Shown: positions 15,994 to 25,284 of the stretch, in pieces | How the letters are laid out: each line of letters opens with the position of its first letter | Numbering within the stretch: position 1 is the first letter of the stretch | From: Actinomadura macrotermitis | Lineage (GTDB): Bacteria; Actinomycetota; Actinomycetes; Streptosporangiales; Streptosporangiaceae | Reading direction: 5' to 3' | Assembly: GCF_009604375.1 (NCBI RefSeq) | Contig: NZ_WEGH01000007.1 | Span: 222,095 to 286,094, forward strand | Length of the DNA stretch: 64,000 nucleotides | The notes under the pieces: generated by a model | Seen by the model: only the letters and a program-made list of their open reading frames with translations | Told to the model about the DNA's origin: nothing | Databases searched by the model: none | Program-made: the position numbers and the translations under genes

Positions 15994-18471
15994 GTGCCAG
16001 GTGAGGCGGTATCGACCGGAGCGGTGAGCCATGACGCGGTGCCCGGCGCCGCGCGTGACGACACCGCCGCGCCCGGGGCCGCGCGCGACACCGCGCCGCC
16101 GGCCGGGACGCCCGCCACGCCCCCGGCGACCCGCCCGCCCGCACCCGCCGGCCGGGCGGGCGGCACCACGCCGCCCGCCGCGGCCGACCCGGCCGAACCG
16201 GCCGACCCCTCCCGGCCGGCCCCGGCCGCCATCCCACCCTCTGCCGCCCGGGTGCGCCGTAGGCTCGCCAGGCTCGGCGCCCAGCGCGGACCTGCCATGA
16301 ACCCGGTACTGGAACCACTCAACAAGACCGTCCGCAACACCCACCCCAAAGCGGACCTGCGGATGATCGAGCGCGCCTACGACGTGGCCGCGCACTACCA
16401 CCGCGACCAGAAGCGCAAGAGCGGCGATCCCTACATCACCCACCCGCTCGCGGTCGCCACCATCCTCGCCGAGCTCGGCATGAACACCGAGACGATCTGC
16501 GCGGCGCTGCTGCACGACACCGTCGAGGACACCCCCTACACCCTGGACGAGCTGCGCGCCGACTTCGGCGACGAGATCGCCGCGCTGGTCGACGGCGTCA
16601 CCAAGCTCGACAAGGTCAAGTACGGCGACGCCGCCGAGGCCGAGACCGTGCGCAAGATGGTCGTGGCGATGGCCCGCGACATCCGCGTCCTGGTCATCAA
16701 GCTCGCCGACCGGCTGCACAACATGCGCACGCTGCGCTACATGCCGCGGCACAAGCAGGAGAAGAAGGCGCGCGAGACGCTGGAGGTGTTCGCCCCGCTG
16801 GCGCACCGCCTCGGCATGAACACGCTGAAGTGGGAGCTGGAGGACCTGTCCTTCGCCACCCTGTACCCCAAGCGGTTCGACGAGATCGCCCGGCTGGTGT
16901 CCGAGCGCGCCCCGCGCCGCGACATCTTCCTGCAGGAGGTCATCGAGAACGTCTCGGCCGACCTGCGCGAGTCCAAGATCAAGGCGACCGTCACCGGCCG
17001 GCCCAAGCACTACTACTCGATCTACCAGAAGATGATCGCCCGCGATGTCGGGTTCGACGACATCTACGACCTGGTCGGCATCCGGGTCCTGGTGGACAGC
17101 GTCCGCGACTGCTACGCCGCCCTCGGCACGATCCACGCGCGGTGGAACCCGGTCCCCGGCCGGTTCAAGGACTACATCGCGATGCCGAAGTTCAACATGT
17201 ACCAGTCGCTGCACACCACCGTCATCGGCCCCGAGGGCAAGCCGGTGGAGCTGCAGATCCGCACCTGGGGCATGCACCGGCGCGCCGAGTACGGCGTCGC
17301 CGCGCACTGGAAGTACAAGGAGGAGACGGTCGGCGGCCGCAAGGCGGCCGACATGCAGTGGCTGCGCCAGCTGCTGGACTGGCAGAAGGAGACCGCCGAC
17401 CCGGCCGAGTTCCTGGAGTCGCTGCGCTTCGACCTGTCGGTGTCGGAGGTGTTCGTCTTCACCCCCAAGGGCGACGTGATGGCGCTGCCGCAGGGCGCCA
17501 CCCCGGTCGACTTCGCCTACGCCATCCACACCGAGGTCGGGCACCGATGTATCGGCGCCCGCGTCAACGGCCGGCTGGTGCCGCTGGAGTCCACCCTGGA
17601 CAACGGCGACGCCGTCGAGGTCTTCACCTCCAAGTCGCCCGACGCGGGCCCCTCCCGCGACTGGCTGAACTTCGTCAAGTCCGCCCGCGCCCGCAACAAG
17701 ATCAAGCACTGGTTCTCCAAGGAGCGCCGCGACACCGCGATCGAGTCGGGCAAGGAGGCCATCGCCCGCGCGATGCGCAAGCAGAACATGCCGCTGCAGC
17801 GGATGATGTCGGGGGAGGCGCTGCTGGCCCTCGCCCGCGACATGCGCTACGCCGACGTGTCGTCGCTGTACGCGGCGGTCGGCGAGAACCAGGTGTCGGC
17901 GCAGACCGTCGTGCAGCGCCTGGTGGACGCGCTCGGCGGCGTGGAGAGCGCCGAGGAGGACCTCGCCGAGATCGCGGTGCCGACCCGCCGCAAGCGCAGC
18001 CGGCCGTCCGCCGACCCCGGCGTGGTCGTGGCGGGCGACCCCGACGTGTGGGTGCGGCTGTCGCGCTGCTGCACCCCGGTGCCCGGCGACGACATCGTCG
18101 GGTTCGTCACCCGCGGCCACGGCGTGTCGGTGCACCGCGCCGACTGCGCCAACGTCGACAGCCTGAAGTCGCAGCCCGACCGGCTGATCGACGTCAAGTG
18201 GTCGCCCGGCGAGGACTCGGTCTTCCTGGTCGCGATCCAGGTCGAGGCGCTGGACCGGCCGCGGCTGCTGTCGGACGTCACCCGGGTCCTGTCCGACCAG
18301 CACGTCAACATCCTGTCGGCGTCGGTCACCACCACCCGCGACCGCGTCGCCGTCAGCCGCTTCACCTTCGAGATGGGCGACCCCAAGCACCTCGGGCACG
18401 TGCTGAAGGCCGTGCGGTCCATCGACGGCGTCTACGACGTGTACCGCGTCACCAGCGGCGCCCCCCGGTAG
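15994..18471 (+). CDS. rel: Bifunctional (p)ppGpp synthetase/hydrolase
   Basis: 825 residues. After an Ala/Pro-rich N-terminal extension of about 100 residues come the HD hydrolase domain (HDTVEDT, residues 174-180), the synthetase domain with RFKD at 390-393, the TGS domain (VFVFTPKGDVMALPQGATPVDFAYAIH), a helical/zinc-finger-like region (RCCTPVPGDDIVGF) and a C-terminal ACT domain. RXKD, rather than EXDD, and the intact HD motif indicate an enzyme with both activities. GTG 15994 has AAGGAGG four bases upstream. Follows apt as in other actinobacteria. The long N-terminal tail could instead be trimmed by a downstream ATG at 16296, but the strong ribosome site argues for the longer form. Confidence 0.95.
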   Translation: MPGEAVSTGAVSHDAVPGAARDDTAAPGAARDTAPPAGTPATPPATRPPAPAGRAGGTTPPAAADPAEPADPSRPAPAAIPPSAARVRRRLARLGAQRGPAMNPVLEPLNKTVRNTHPKADLRMIERAYDVAAHYHRDQKRKSGDPYITHPLAVATILAELGMNTETICAALLHDTVEDTPYTLDELRADFGDEIAALVDGVTKLDKVKYGDAAEAETVRKMVVAMARDIRVLVIKLADRLHNMRTLRYMPRHKQEKKARETLEVFAPLAHRLGMNTLKWELEDLSFATLYPKRFDEIARLVSERAPRRDIFLQEVIENVSADLRESKIKATVTGRPKHYYSIYQKMIARDVGFDDIYDLVGIRVLVDSVRDCYAALGTIHARWNPVPGRFKDYIAMPKFNMYQSLHTTVIGPEGKPVELQIRTWGMHRRAEYGVAAHWKYKEETVGGRKAADMQWLRQLLDWQKETADPAEFLESLRFDLSVSEVFVFTPKGDVMALPQGATPVDFAYAIHTEVGHRCIGARVNGRLVPLESTLDNGDAVEVFTSKSPDAGPSRDWLNFVKSARARNKIKHWFSKERRDTAIESGKEAIARAMRKQNMPLQRMMSGEALLALARDMRYADVSSLYAAVGENQVSAQTVVQRLVDALGGVESAEEDLAEIAVPTRRKRSRPSADPGVVVAGDPDVWVRLSRCCTPVPGDDIVGFVTRGHGVSVHRADCANVDSLKSQPDRLIDVKWSPGEDSVFLVAIQVEALDRPRLLSDVTRVLSDQHVNILSASVTTTRDRVAVSRFTFEMGDPKHLGHVLKAVRSIDGVYDVYRVTSGAPR

Positions 18472-18481
18472 CAGGCCCCGG

Positions 18482-18525
18482 ACGCGAAGAAGGGCCGCTC
18501 CGTCCGGAGCGGCCCTTCTTCGCGT
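18482..18525. terminator. Bidirectional terminator between rel and aspS
   Basis: A perfect 20-base-pair stem (18482-18501 with 18506-18525) and a four-base loop. The arms contain AAGAAGGG and its complement, so U-rich ends arise on both strands. It serves the convergent rel and aspS transcripts. Confidence 0.9.
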
Positions 18526-18531
18526 CATGGC

Positions 18532-20295
18532 TCAGGCCTTGTCGGCCGCCTCCTTGGCGGGGTCGACGTCCACCCCGGCCTCCTTGCGCTGCTGCGCGGT
18601 GATCGGCGTGGGCGCGGCGGTCAGCGGGTCGTACCCGGACGCGGCCTTGGGGAAGGCGATGACGTCGCGGATCGAGGGCTCGCCGGCCAGCAGCATGATC
18701 GTGCGGTCCCAGCCGAACGCGATGCCGCCGTGCGGCGGCGGGCCGAACTTGAACGCCTCCAGCAGGAAGCCGAACTGCGACTCGGCCTCCTCCTTGGACA
18801 GGCCGAGCACGTCGAACACCCGCTGCTGCATCTCGGCGCGGTGGATACGGATCGAGCCGCCGCCGATCTCGTTGCCGTTGCAGACGATGTCGTAGGCGTT
18901 GGCCAGGGCCGAGCCCGGGTCGTCCTGGAAGGTGTCGGCGTACTCGGGCTTCGGCGCGGTGAACGGGTGGTGCACCGACGTCCAGCCGATCCGCTCGCCC
19001 TTGTCGTCCTCCACCGGCTCGAAGATCGGCGCGTCCACGATCCACACGAACGCCCAGGCCGACTCGTCGATCAGGTCGCAGCGGCGGCCGATCTCCAGCC
19101 GGGCCGCGCCGAGCAGCTCGCGGGTGGCGTGCGGCCGGCCCGCGCCGAAGAAGATCGCGTCGCCGGGGGCGGCGCCGGCCTTGGCGGCCAGCCCCTCCTT
19201 CTCGGCGTCGGACAGGTTCTTGGCGACCGGGCCGCCGAGCGTCCCGTCCTCCTGCACCAGCACGTAGGCGAGGCCGCGGGCGCCGCGCGCCTTGGCCCAG
19301 TCCTGCCAGGCGTCCAGCTCCTTGCGGGTCTGCGACGCGCCGCCGGGCATGACGACCGCGCCGACGTAGGGCGCCTGGAACACCCGGAACGAGGTGCCCG
19401 CGAAGTACTCCGTCATCTCGGTCAGCTCGTTGCCGAACCGCAGGTCGGGCTTGTCGGACCCGTACCGCGACAGGGCGTCGGCGTAGGTCATGTGGGGGAT
19501 CGGCCGCGGGATCTCGTACCCGGCGATCTCCTTCCACAGCGTCGCCACCAGGTCCTCGCCGACCTTCAGCACGTCGTCCTGCTCGACGAACGACATCTCG
19601 ATGTCGATCTGGGTGAACTCGGGCTGCCGGTCGGCGCGGAAGTCCTCGTCGCGGTAGCAGCGGGCGAGCTGGTAGTAGCGCTCCAGGCCGCCGACCATGA
19701 GCAGCTGCTTGAACAGCTGCGGCGACTGCGGCAGCGCGTACCAGTGGCCCGGCTTCAGCCGCACCGGGACCAGGAAGTCGCGGGCGCCCTCGGGGGTGGA
19801 GCGGGTCAGCGTCGGGGTCTCGACGTTGACGAAGCCGTGCCCGTCCAGCACCCGGTGCACCAGGAACGAGGCCTGGGAGCGGATCCTCAGCGCGCGGGCG
19901 ACGGCCTCGCGGCGGATGTCGAGGTAGCGGTACTTGAGCCGGATCTCCTCGTTGACGTTGACGTCGCCCTCGATCGGGAACGGCAGCGGCGCGGACTCCG
20001 ACAGCACCTCGATCTCGGTCGCGGCGACCTCGATGTCGCCGGTCGGCAGCTCGGGGTTCTCGTTGCCCGCCGGACGGATCCGCACCTCGCCGACGACCCG
20101 GACGCAGTACTCGGCGCGCAGGTCGTGCGCCGCCTCGTCCTCGCGGAAGACGACCTGGGCGGAGCCGGAGGCGTCGCGCAGGTCGATGAAGGTGACGCCC
20201 CCGTGGTCGCGGCGGCGCGCCACCCAGCCGGCCAGCGTCACCTGCTGTCCGGCGTGCTCCCTGCGGAGCGTGCCCGCCTCGTGTGAGCGGATCAT
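18532..20295 (-). CDS. aspS: Aspartyl-tRNA synthetase
   Basis: 587-residue class IIb synthetase of the bacterial long type. The N-terminal OB anticodon-binding domain contains VTLAGWVARRRDHGGVTFIDLRD; the catalytic domain has motif 2 (CYRDEDFRADRQPEFTQ) and motif 3 (GIAFGWDRTIMLL), with the GAD insertion between. ATG 20295 overlaps the hisS stop (ATGA), so the two synthetases form one operon. Whether it also charges tRNA-Asn (non-discriminating) cannot be decided from this window. Confidence 0.96.
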   Translation of the reverse strand: MIRSHEAGTLRREHAGQQVTLAGWVARRRDHGGVTFIDLRDASGSAQVVFREDEAAHDLRAEYCVRVVGEVRIRPAGNENPELPTGDIEVAATEIEVLSESAPLPFPIEGDVNVNEEIRLKYRYLDIRREAVARALRIRSQASFLVHRVLDGHGFVNVETPTLTRSTPEGARDFLVPVRLKPGHWYALPQSPQLFKQLLMVGGLERYYQLARCYRDEDFRADRQPEFTQIDIEMSFVEQDDVLKVGEDLVATLWKEIAGYEIPRPIPHMTYADALSRYGSDKPDLRFGNELTEMTEYFAGTSFRVFQAPYVGAVVMPGGASQTRKELDAWQDWAKARGARGLAYVLVQEDGTLGGPVAKNLSDAEKEGLAAKAGAAPGDAIFFGAGRPHATRELLGAARLEIGRRCDLIDESAWAFVWIVDAPIFEPVEDDKGERIGWTSVHHPFTAPKPEYADTFQDDPGSALANAYDIVCNGNEIGGGSIRIHRAEMQQRVFDVLGLSKEEAESQFGFLLEAFKFGPPPHGGIAFGWDRTIMLLAGEPSIRDVIAFPKAASGYDPLTAAPTPITAQQRKEAGVDVDPAKEAADKA

Positions 20296-21560
20296 CGTGA
20301 AAGCCTTTCCTTCAGCGTCGAGACGATTGCGGCGAGCGGGACGGCGGTCTGGTCGCCGGCGGCCAGGTCCTTGACCTGGGCCGCGCCGGCGGCGATGTCC
20401 CGTTCGCCGAGGATCACGGCGTACTTCGCCCCCGACCGGTCGGCGTCCTTCATGGCGCCCTTCAGCTTCTTGCCGCCGAAGGCCATGTCGGCGGCGATCC
20501 CGGCCCGGCGCAGCTCGGCGACCAGCGTGAACACCTTGCGCTCGGCGGCCTCGCCGAGCGCCACCCCGAACACCTCGCAGCGCGGCTTGGCCGCGAACTG
20601 CGCGCCCTCGGCCTCCAGCGCCAGGATGGTGCGGTCCAGGCCGAGCCCGAACCCGATCCCGGGCAGCTCGGGGCCGCCGATGTCCTCCGACAGGCCGTCG
20701 TAGCGGCCGCCGCCGCCGATGCCCGACTGGGCGCCGAGCAGCGGGTGGTCGAACTCGTAGGTGGTGCGGGTGTAGTAGTCCAGGCCGCGCACCAGCGTGG
20801 GGGTGTCCTCCCAGGCGATGCCGAGGTCGGCCAGCAGCTCGCGGACCTTGTCGTGGTAGGCCTTGCAGTCGCCGCACAGGTGGTCGGCCATCAGCGGCGC
20901 GCCGGCCAGCTGCTCGCGCACCTGCGGGCGCTTGTCGTCCAGCACCCGCAGCGGGTTGATCTCGATGCGCTCGCGGGTGGCCTCGTCCAGGTCCAGGCCG
21001 CGCAGGAACTCCTGCAGCAGGGCCCGGTAGGCCGGGCGGCACTCCTTGCAGCCGAGCGAGTTCAGCAGCAGCCGCACCTGGGTGAGGCCGAGGCTCCGGT
21101 ACCAGTTCGCCGCGATCGCGATCGTCTCGGCGTCGACCTGCGGGTCCTCGCTGCCGATGGCCTCCAGGTCCAGCTGGTAGAACTGCCGGTAGCGGCCCTT
21201 CTGCGGGCGCTCGGCGCGGAACGCCGGGCCGGTCGTCCAGACCTTGACCGGCAGCGCGCCCTCGCGGTGCAGGTTGTTCTCCAGCACCGCGCGCAGCACC
21301 GAGGCGGTGAACTCCGGGCGCAGCGTCAGCGACCGGCCGCCGCGGTCCTCGAAGGTGTACATCTCCTTGCTGACCACGTCGGTGGACTCGCCGACGCCGC
21401 GCTTGAACAGGTTGGTGTCCTCGAACACCGCCAGCTCCAGGTAGCCGTATCCGGCCAGCCGGGCCTGCTCGGCGAACGCCTCGCGGATCGCGTAGAACAG
21501 GTCGGCGCGCGGCGGCACGTATTCACTGACCCCCTTGGGGGCCTGAAAGCTCGAACTCAT
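20292..21560 (-). CDS. hisS: Histidyl-tRNA synthetase
   Basis: 422-residue class II synthetase. Motif 1/2 region TLRPEFTASVLRAVLEN and FRAERPQKGRYRQFYQLDLEAIG, the histidine-specific LVRGLDYYTRTTYEF and GGGGRYDGL, and motif 3 GFGLGLDRTILAL are present, followed by the anticodon-binding domain. ATG 21560 fits the family start MSSSFQAPKGVSEY; the ribosome site is weak. It lies 10 bases after the MBL-fold hydrolase, an order also known from mycobacteria. Confidence 0.96.
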   Translation of the reverse strand: MSSSFQAPKGVSEYVPPRADLFYAIREAFAEQARLAGYGYLELAVFEDTNLFKRGVGESTDVVSKEMYTFEDRGGRSLTLRPEFTASVLRAVLENNLHREGALPVKVWTTGPAFRAERPQKGRYRQFYQLDLEAIGSEDPQVDAETIAIAANWYRSLGLTQVRLLLNSLGCKECRPAYRALLQEFLRGLDLDEATRERIEINPLRVLDDKRPQVREQLAGAPLMADHLCGDCKAYHDKVRELLADLGIAWEDTPTLVRGLDYYTRTTYEFDHPLLGAQSGIGGGGRYDGLSEDIGGPELPGIGFGLGLDRTILALEAEGAQFAAKPRCEVFGVALGEAAERKVFTLVAELRRAGIAADMAFGGKKLKGAMKDADRSGAKYAVILGERDIAAGAAQVKDLAAGDQTAVPLAAIVSTLKERLSR

Positions 21561-21570
21561 GATCTTTGGC

Positions 21571-22266
21571 TCAGAATCCCTTGTGTGGCCCGTCGGCGGG
21601 TACCAGATCCGCCAGGAACGGGTTGGTGGCGCGCTCACGGCCGATGGTGGTCTGGCCGCCGTGGCCGGGCAGGACGGCCGTCTCCTCGGGCAGCGTCAGG
21701 CAGACCCGCGACAGGCTCGCCAGGATCTGCTCGTAGGAGCCGCCCGGCAGGTCGGTGCGGCCGATCGACCCGGCGAACAGCAGGTCGCCGCTGAACATGA
21801 CGTCGGGGACGTCACCGGCGGGCGGGGTGCGGAACGTCACCGAACCGGGCGTGTGGCCGGGCGCGTGGTCGACGGTGAGGCTGAGGCCGGCCAGCTCCAG
21901 CACCGCGCCGTCGGTGAGCTCGCGCACGTCGTCGGGCTCGCTCAGCGTGATGCCGCCGAACAGCTGCTGCCCGGCCTGCAGCGACAGGCCCTTGGCCGGA
22001 TCGGTCAGCAGGTCCCGGTCGCCCGGATGGACGAACGCGGGGATGTCCTTGGCACCGCAGACCGGCGCGACCGACCAGACGTGGTCGATATGGCCGTGCG
22101 TGAGCAGCGCGGCGACCGGCTTCAGCCGGTGCTCGCGCAGGATCTCCTCGATCCCGGCCACGGCGTCCTGGCCCGGATCGATGATCACGCACTCCTCGCC
22201 CGCGGCGGGCGCCACGATGTAGCAGTTCGCGGCGAACGATCCAGCGGGGAACCCGGCGACGAGCAC
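21571..22266 (-). CDS. MBL-fold metallo-hydrolase (glyoxalase II-like)
   Basis: 231 residues. Metal ligands are visible in THGHIDH, the downstream DHAPGHTPGS, GDLLFAGSIGRTD, and the C-terminal LPGHGGQT histidine. This is the layout of hydroxyacylglutathione hydrolase-like proteins; because actinomycetes lack glutathione, a mycothiol or other thioester substrate is possible. GTG 22266 has AAGGAAGG upstream; extending further adds an Ala/Gly-rich stretch unlike the family. First gene of the minus-strand MBL-hisS-aspS operon, which matches mycobacterial gene order. Confidence 0.85.
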   Translation of the reverse strand: MLVAGFPAGSFAANCYIVAPAAGEECVIIDPGQDAVAGIEEILREHRLKPVAALLTHGHIDHVWSVAPVCGAKDIPAFVHPGDRDLLTDPAKGLSLQAGQQLFGGITLSEPDDVRELTDGAVLELAGLSLTVDHAPGHTPGSVTFRTPPAGDVPDVMFSGDLLFAGSIGRTDLPGGSYEQILASLSRVCLTLPEETAVLPGHGGQTTIGRERATNPFLADLVPADGPHKGF

Positions 22267-22494
22267 GGTCGTCCTTCCTTCGAGGCCAGCTGCGGTGCCA
22301 CCGAGGGTACCGGCGCGGCCATGGCCACCGCGAACGGATAGCCGCTTCGCCGTGTCCCGCGTGGCGGCCGCGGCCGATGGCCCGTTCCAAAGGCCGGTGC
22401 CGGGGCCCGGGACCGGCCGGCGGGGCGCCATCACCGGCCGGTGACCGCTACCATGCGCAGCACGTTCACCTGATCACAGCGGAAGGGCAGGCAC

Positions 22495-23298
22495 GTGGCG
22501 GGGAAGGACCGCAAGAAGCAGCTCGCACGGCAGCGCTACGAGCGTCAGGAGCAGCGCCGGGCGGCCGAGCAGGCCAAGGCGCAGCGCATCAAGATCATAG
22601 GCGCCGTCGCGGCCGTGGCGGTCATCGCCGCCGGCGGTGCCGGCATCGCCCTGCTCGTCGGCAAGGACGACAAGAAGGCCGAGGCCAAGCCGAACGCGGA
22701 GGCCTCCAAGCCGCCGGCCGCCAAGCCCGGCGAGTGCGCCTACAAGCCCAGCCAGGACGAGGGCGCCCCCAAGAAGCTCGGCACGCCGCCGGTCAAGCCC
22801 GCCTACACCGACACGGTCAAGGCGACGCTGAAGACCTCCCAGGGCGACATCGGCCTGGAGCTGGACGGCAAGAAGGCGCCCTGCGCGACGAACTCCTTCG
22901 CCTTCCTGGCCAAGAAGGACTTCTGGGACAAGAGCTTCTGCCACCGGCTGTCCACCGGCGAGGGCCTGAAGATGCTGCAGTGCGGCGACCCGACCGGCAC
23001 CGGCCGCGGCGGCCCCGGCTACGGCTTCGACAACGAGAACACCGACGGCGCCAAGTACGGCAAGGGCACGCTGGCCATGGCCAACACCGGCGCCCCCGGC
23101 AGCAACGGCAGCCAGTTCTTCCTGGTCTACGGCGACTCGCAGCTGCCCCCGAGCTACACGGTGCTCGGCAAGATCACCTCGGGGCTGGACACGCTGGAGG
23201 CCGTGGCCAAGGCCGGCATCGCCAAGCCCGGGCAGGACGGCACCGGCGAGCCGAAGAAGAAGGTGACGATCGAGGACGTGACGATCGCCGGGAAATAG
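22495..23298 (+). CDS. ppiB: Membrane-anchored cyclophilin-type peptidyl-prolyl isomerase
   Basis: 267 residues. A lysine/arginine-rich cytoplasmic start is followed by one membrane helix (about 33-55), a lysine-rich linker and an extracytoplasmic cyclophilin domain (about 95-265) with GLKMLQCGDPTGTGRGGPGYGF split across the active site, GTLAMANTGAPGSNGSQFFLV and LPPSYTVLGKI. The family motif normally reads FHRV...QGGDPTGTG; here it is CHRLSTGEGLKMLQCGDP, as in other actinobacterial PpiB. Likely folds exported proteins. GTG 22495 follows a GGAAGGGC site. Confidence 0.9.
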   Translation: MAGKDRKKQLARQRYERQEQRRAAEQAKAQRIKIIGAVAAVAVIAAGGAGIALLVGKDDKKAEAKPNAEASKPPAAKPGECAYKPSQDEGAPKKLGTPPVKPAYTDTVKATLKTSQGDIGLELDGKKAPCATNSFAFLAKKDFWDKSFCHRLSTGEGLKMLQCGDPTGTGRGGPGYGFDNENTDGAKYGKGTLAMANTGAPGSNGSQFFLVYGDSQLPPSYTVLGKITSGLDTLEAVAKAGIAKPGQDGTGEPKKKVTIEDVTIAGK

Positions 23299-23371
23299 GC
23301 GTACGGGATACTAAGGTGTGGAGGGTCCGGTGGCTGTGAGTGCGGCCGGACCTGCGATTCAGGAGGCAAGG

Positions 23372-24607
23372 GTGTCCAGCGCGACCGATCCCTGGGGCCG
23401 GGTGGACGAAGACGGCACCGTCTACGTGAAGACGTCGGACGGCGAGCGCGTCGTGGGGTCCTGGCAGGCCGGCGCACCGGAGGAGGCTCTGGCCTACTTC
23501 AAGCGCAAGTACGACACGCTGGTCACCGAGATCGGCCTGCTGGAACAGCGGGTCAAGACCACCGACCTGCAGCCGCAGCAGGCCCAGCAGGGCATCGACC
23601 GGCTGCGCGAGCAGGTCACCGAGGCGCACGCCGTCGGCGACCTGGACGCGCTCGCCCGGCGGCTGGACGCCCTCACCGAGCTGGTCGGGCGCCGCCGCCA
23701 GGAGGTCAAGGCCAAGCGCGAGCACGCCCGGCACGAGGCGCGCGAGGTCAAGGAGCGCATCGTCGCCGAGGCCGAGCGGATCGCCGCCGAGGAGACGCAC
23801 TGGAAGAACGGCGGCGAGCGGCTGCGCCAGCTGGTGGAGGAGTGGAAGGCCGCCGAGCGCATCGACCGGCCGACCGAGACCGCGCTGTGGAAGCGGCTGT
23901 CGTCGGCCCGCAACGCCTTCACCAAGCGCCGCAAGGCCTACTTCGCCACGCTGGACGACCAGCGCGACGAGGCCCGCCGCGACAAGGAGCGCCTGGTCGC
24001 CGAGGCCGAGGCGCTGAGCGGCTCCACCGAGTGGGGCGACACCGCCGCCGCCTACCGCGAGCTGATGCGCCGCTGGAAGGTCGCCGGGCGCGCCTCCCGC
24101 GACGTCGAAGAGGAGCTGTGGGCCCGCTTCAAGGGCGCGCAGGACACCTTCTTCGCCGCGCGCAGCGCCGCCTTCGCCGAGCGCGACGCCGAGTTCGCCG
24201 GCAACGCCGCGGAGAAGGAGAAGATCCTCGCCGACGCCGAGAAGCTGCTGCCGGTCCGCGACATCCGGCAGGCCCGGCAGGCGCTGCGCGCCGTGCAGGA
24301 GCGCTGGGAGGCGGCCGGCATGGTGCCGCGCGACCAGCGCGACCGGCTGGAGGGCCGCCTCCGCAAGATCGAGGAGGCGATCCGCGGCGCCGAGGAGCAG
24401 GAGTGGCGGCGCACCAACCCCGAGGCGCGCGCCCGCGCCGAGGCCACCGTCACCCAGCTGCGGTCCTCGATCGAGCAGCTGGAGAAGCGGCTGGACAAGG
24501 CCCGCGGCTCCGGGCGCGAGAAGGACGTCAAGGACGCCGAGGAGGCCCTGACGGCCCGCCGCGCCTGGCTGGAAGAGGCCGAGCGCACCCTGGCGGAGTT
24601 CTCCTAG
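23372..24607 (+). CDS. DUF349 domain protein
   Basis: 411 residues, predominantly charged alpha-helix and coiled coil, cytoplasmic. After an N-terminal DPWGRVDEDGTVYVKTSDGERVVGSWQ block come three DUF349-type repeats, each with a W-x-A/V-G core: EEWKAAERIDR, RRWKVAGRASRD and ERWEAAGMVPRD. Molecular function is not established. GTG 23372 is chosen because AGGAGG lies five bases upstream; an in-frame GTG at 23318 would add 18 residues. Stands alone downstream of ppiB. Confidence 0.85.
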   Translation: MSSATDPWGRVDEDGTVYVKTSDGERVVGSWQAGAPEEALAYFKRKYDTLVTEIGLLEQRVKTTDLQPQQAQQGIDRLREQVTEAHAVGDLDALARRLDALTELVGRRRQEVKAKREHARHEAREVKERIVAEAERIAAEETHWKNGGERLRQLVEEWKAAERIDRPTETALWKRLSSARNAFTKRRKAYFATLDDQRDEARRDKERLVAEAEALSGSTEWGDTAAAYRELMRRWKVAGRASRDVEEELWARFKGAQDTFFAARSAAFAERDAEFAGNAAEKEKILADAEKLLPVRDIRQARQALRAVQERWEAAGMVPRDQRDRLEGRLRKIEEAIRGAEEQEWRRTNPEARARAEATVTQLRSSIEQLEKRLDKARGSGREKDVKDAEEALTARRAWLEEAERTLAEFS

Positions 24608-24613
24608 AAGGCT

Positions 24614-24643
24614 CCGGCCTCGCCGCCTGCGCGGCGGGGCCGG
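24614..24643. terminator. Stem-loop between convergent DUF349 and DinB-like genes
   Basis: A 13-base-pair stem with one G-T pair (24614-24626 with 24631-24643) and CTGC loop, without a T run. Placed between convergent genes. Confidence 0.6.
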
Positions 24644-24648
24644 CGCGT

Positions 24649-25245
24649 TCAGGGCGTCGGCCCGCCCTCCTCGGCCCGGACCCCGCGCGGGCGGCCGAGG
24701 AAGGCCAGCAGGCGGGTCTGCTCGTCCGCCCCGCGCGGTGCGGGCAGGGCCGGCGCCAGATGCCCCTCGCGGCGCATCGCGGCCGCGACCATCTGCGCGG
24801 TCGCGAACGCGTGGTGCACCAGGTCGGGGTCGAGCCGGGACGGCTGCCCGGTCGCCACCGCCAGGTCCCAGGTGTGCACCAGGGGTTCGAGGATGTAGCC
24901 CTCGAGGAAGTCGGCCAGCGGCAGCTCGCCGAGCCCGCCGACCGGGACCGGGCGGCGCAGCGCCTCGGCGGTGAGGGCCGCCTCGGTCTCCTTGCGGGCG
25001 GTCCGCCACGCCAGCAGCGCGTCGCCGGTGCAGAACCGGCCGGGGTCGTGGTTGACGTCGGGGACCGGCGTCCCGGTGGCGAGGGCGCGGACCAGGTGCT
25101 GGCCCCCGGTGACATGCCCGGCGACGTCGCGCGCGGTCCAGCCGGCGCACGGCGACGCCGCGTCCCAGCCGTTCCCGGCGACGCCGCCGAGCACGCCCTC
25201 GAACCGATCCAGAGCCCGCTGGTAGCCGCTGAGTTCCTGAGCCAT
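24649..25245 (-). CDS. DinB/maleylpyruvate-isomerase-N-like protein (TIGR03086 type)
   Basis: 198 residues. SPCAGWTARDVAGHVTGGQHLV and the later EPLVHTWDLAVATGQ are the conserved helices of the four-helix metal-binding DinB-like superfamily; the histidines in those helices are the usual metal ligands. In actinomycetes such proteins are often tied to mycothiol chemistry, but no specific activity can be assigned. ATG 25245 gives the family-like start MAQELSGYQRALD; a TTG at 25281 would add 12 residues. No clear ribosome site was seen. Confidence 0.75.
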   Translation of the reverse strand: MAQELSGYQRALDRFEGVLGGVAGNGWDAASPCAGWTARDVAGHVTGGQHLVRALATGTPVPDVNHDPGRFCTGDALLAWRTARKETEAALTAEALRRPVPVGGLGELPLADFLEGYILEPLVHTWDLAVATGQPSRLDPDLVHHAFATAQMVAAAMRREGHLAPALPAPRGADEQTRLLAFLGRPRGVRAEEGGPTP

Positions 25246-25284
25246 GGCGCCCAGTGACGCGCGTCCGGGCAGCGCTGTCAAGCG

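Noticed and set aside
15343..18528. A 1061-codon minus-strand frame over apt and rel
   Set aside because: Antisense shadow; composition is repetitive Asp/Val/Gly/His and apt and rel are unambiguous.
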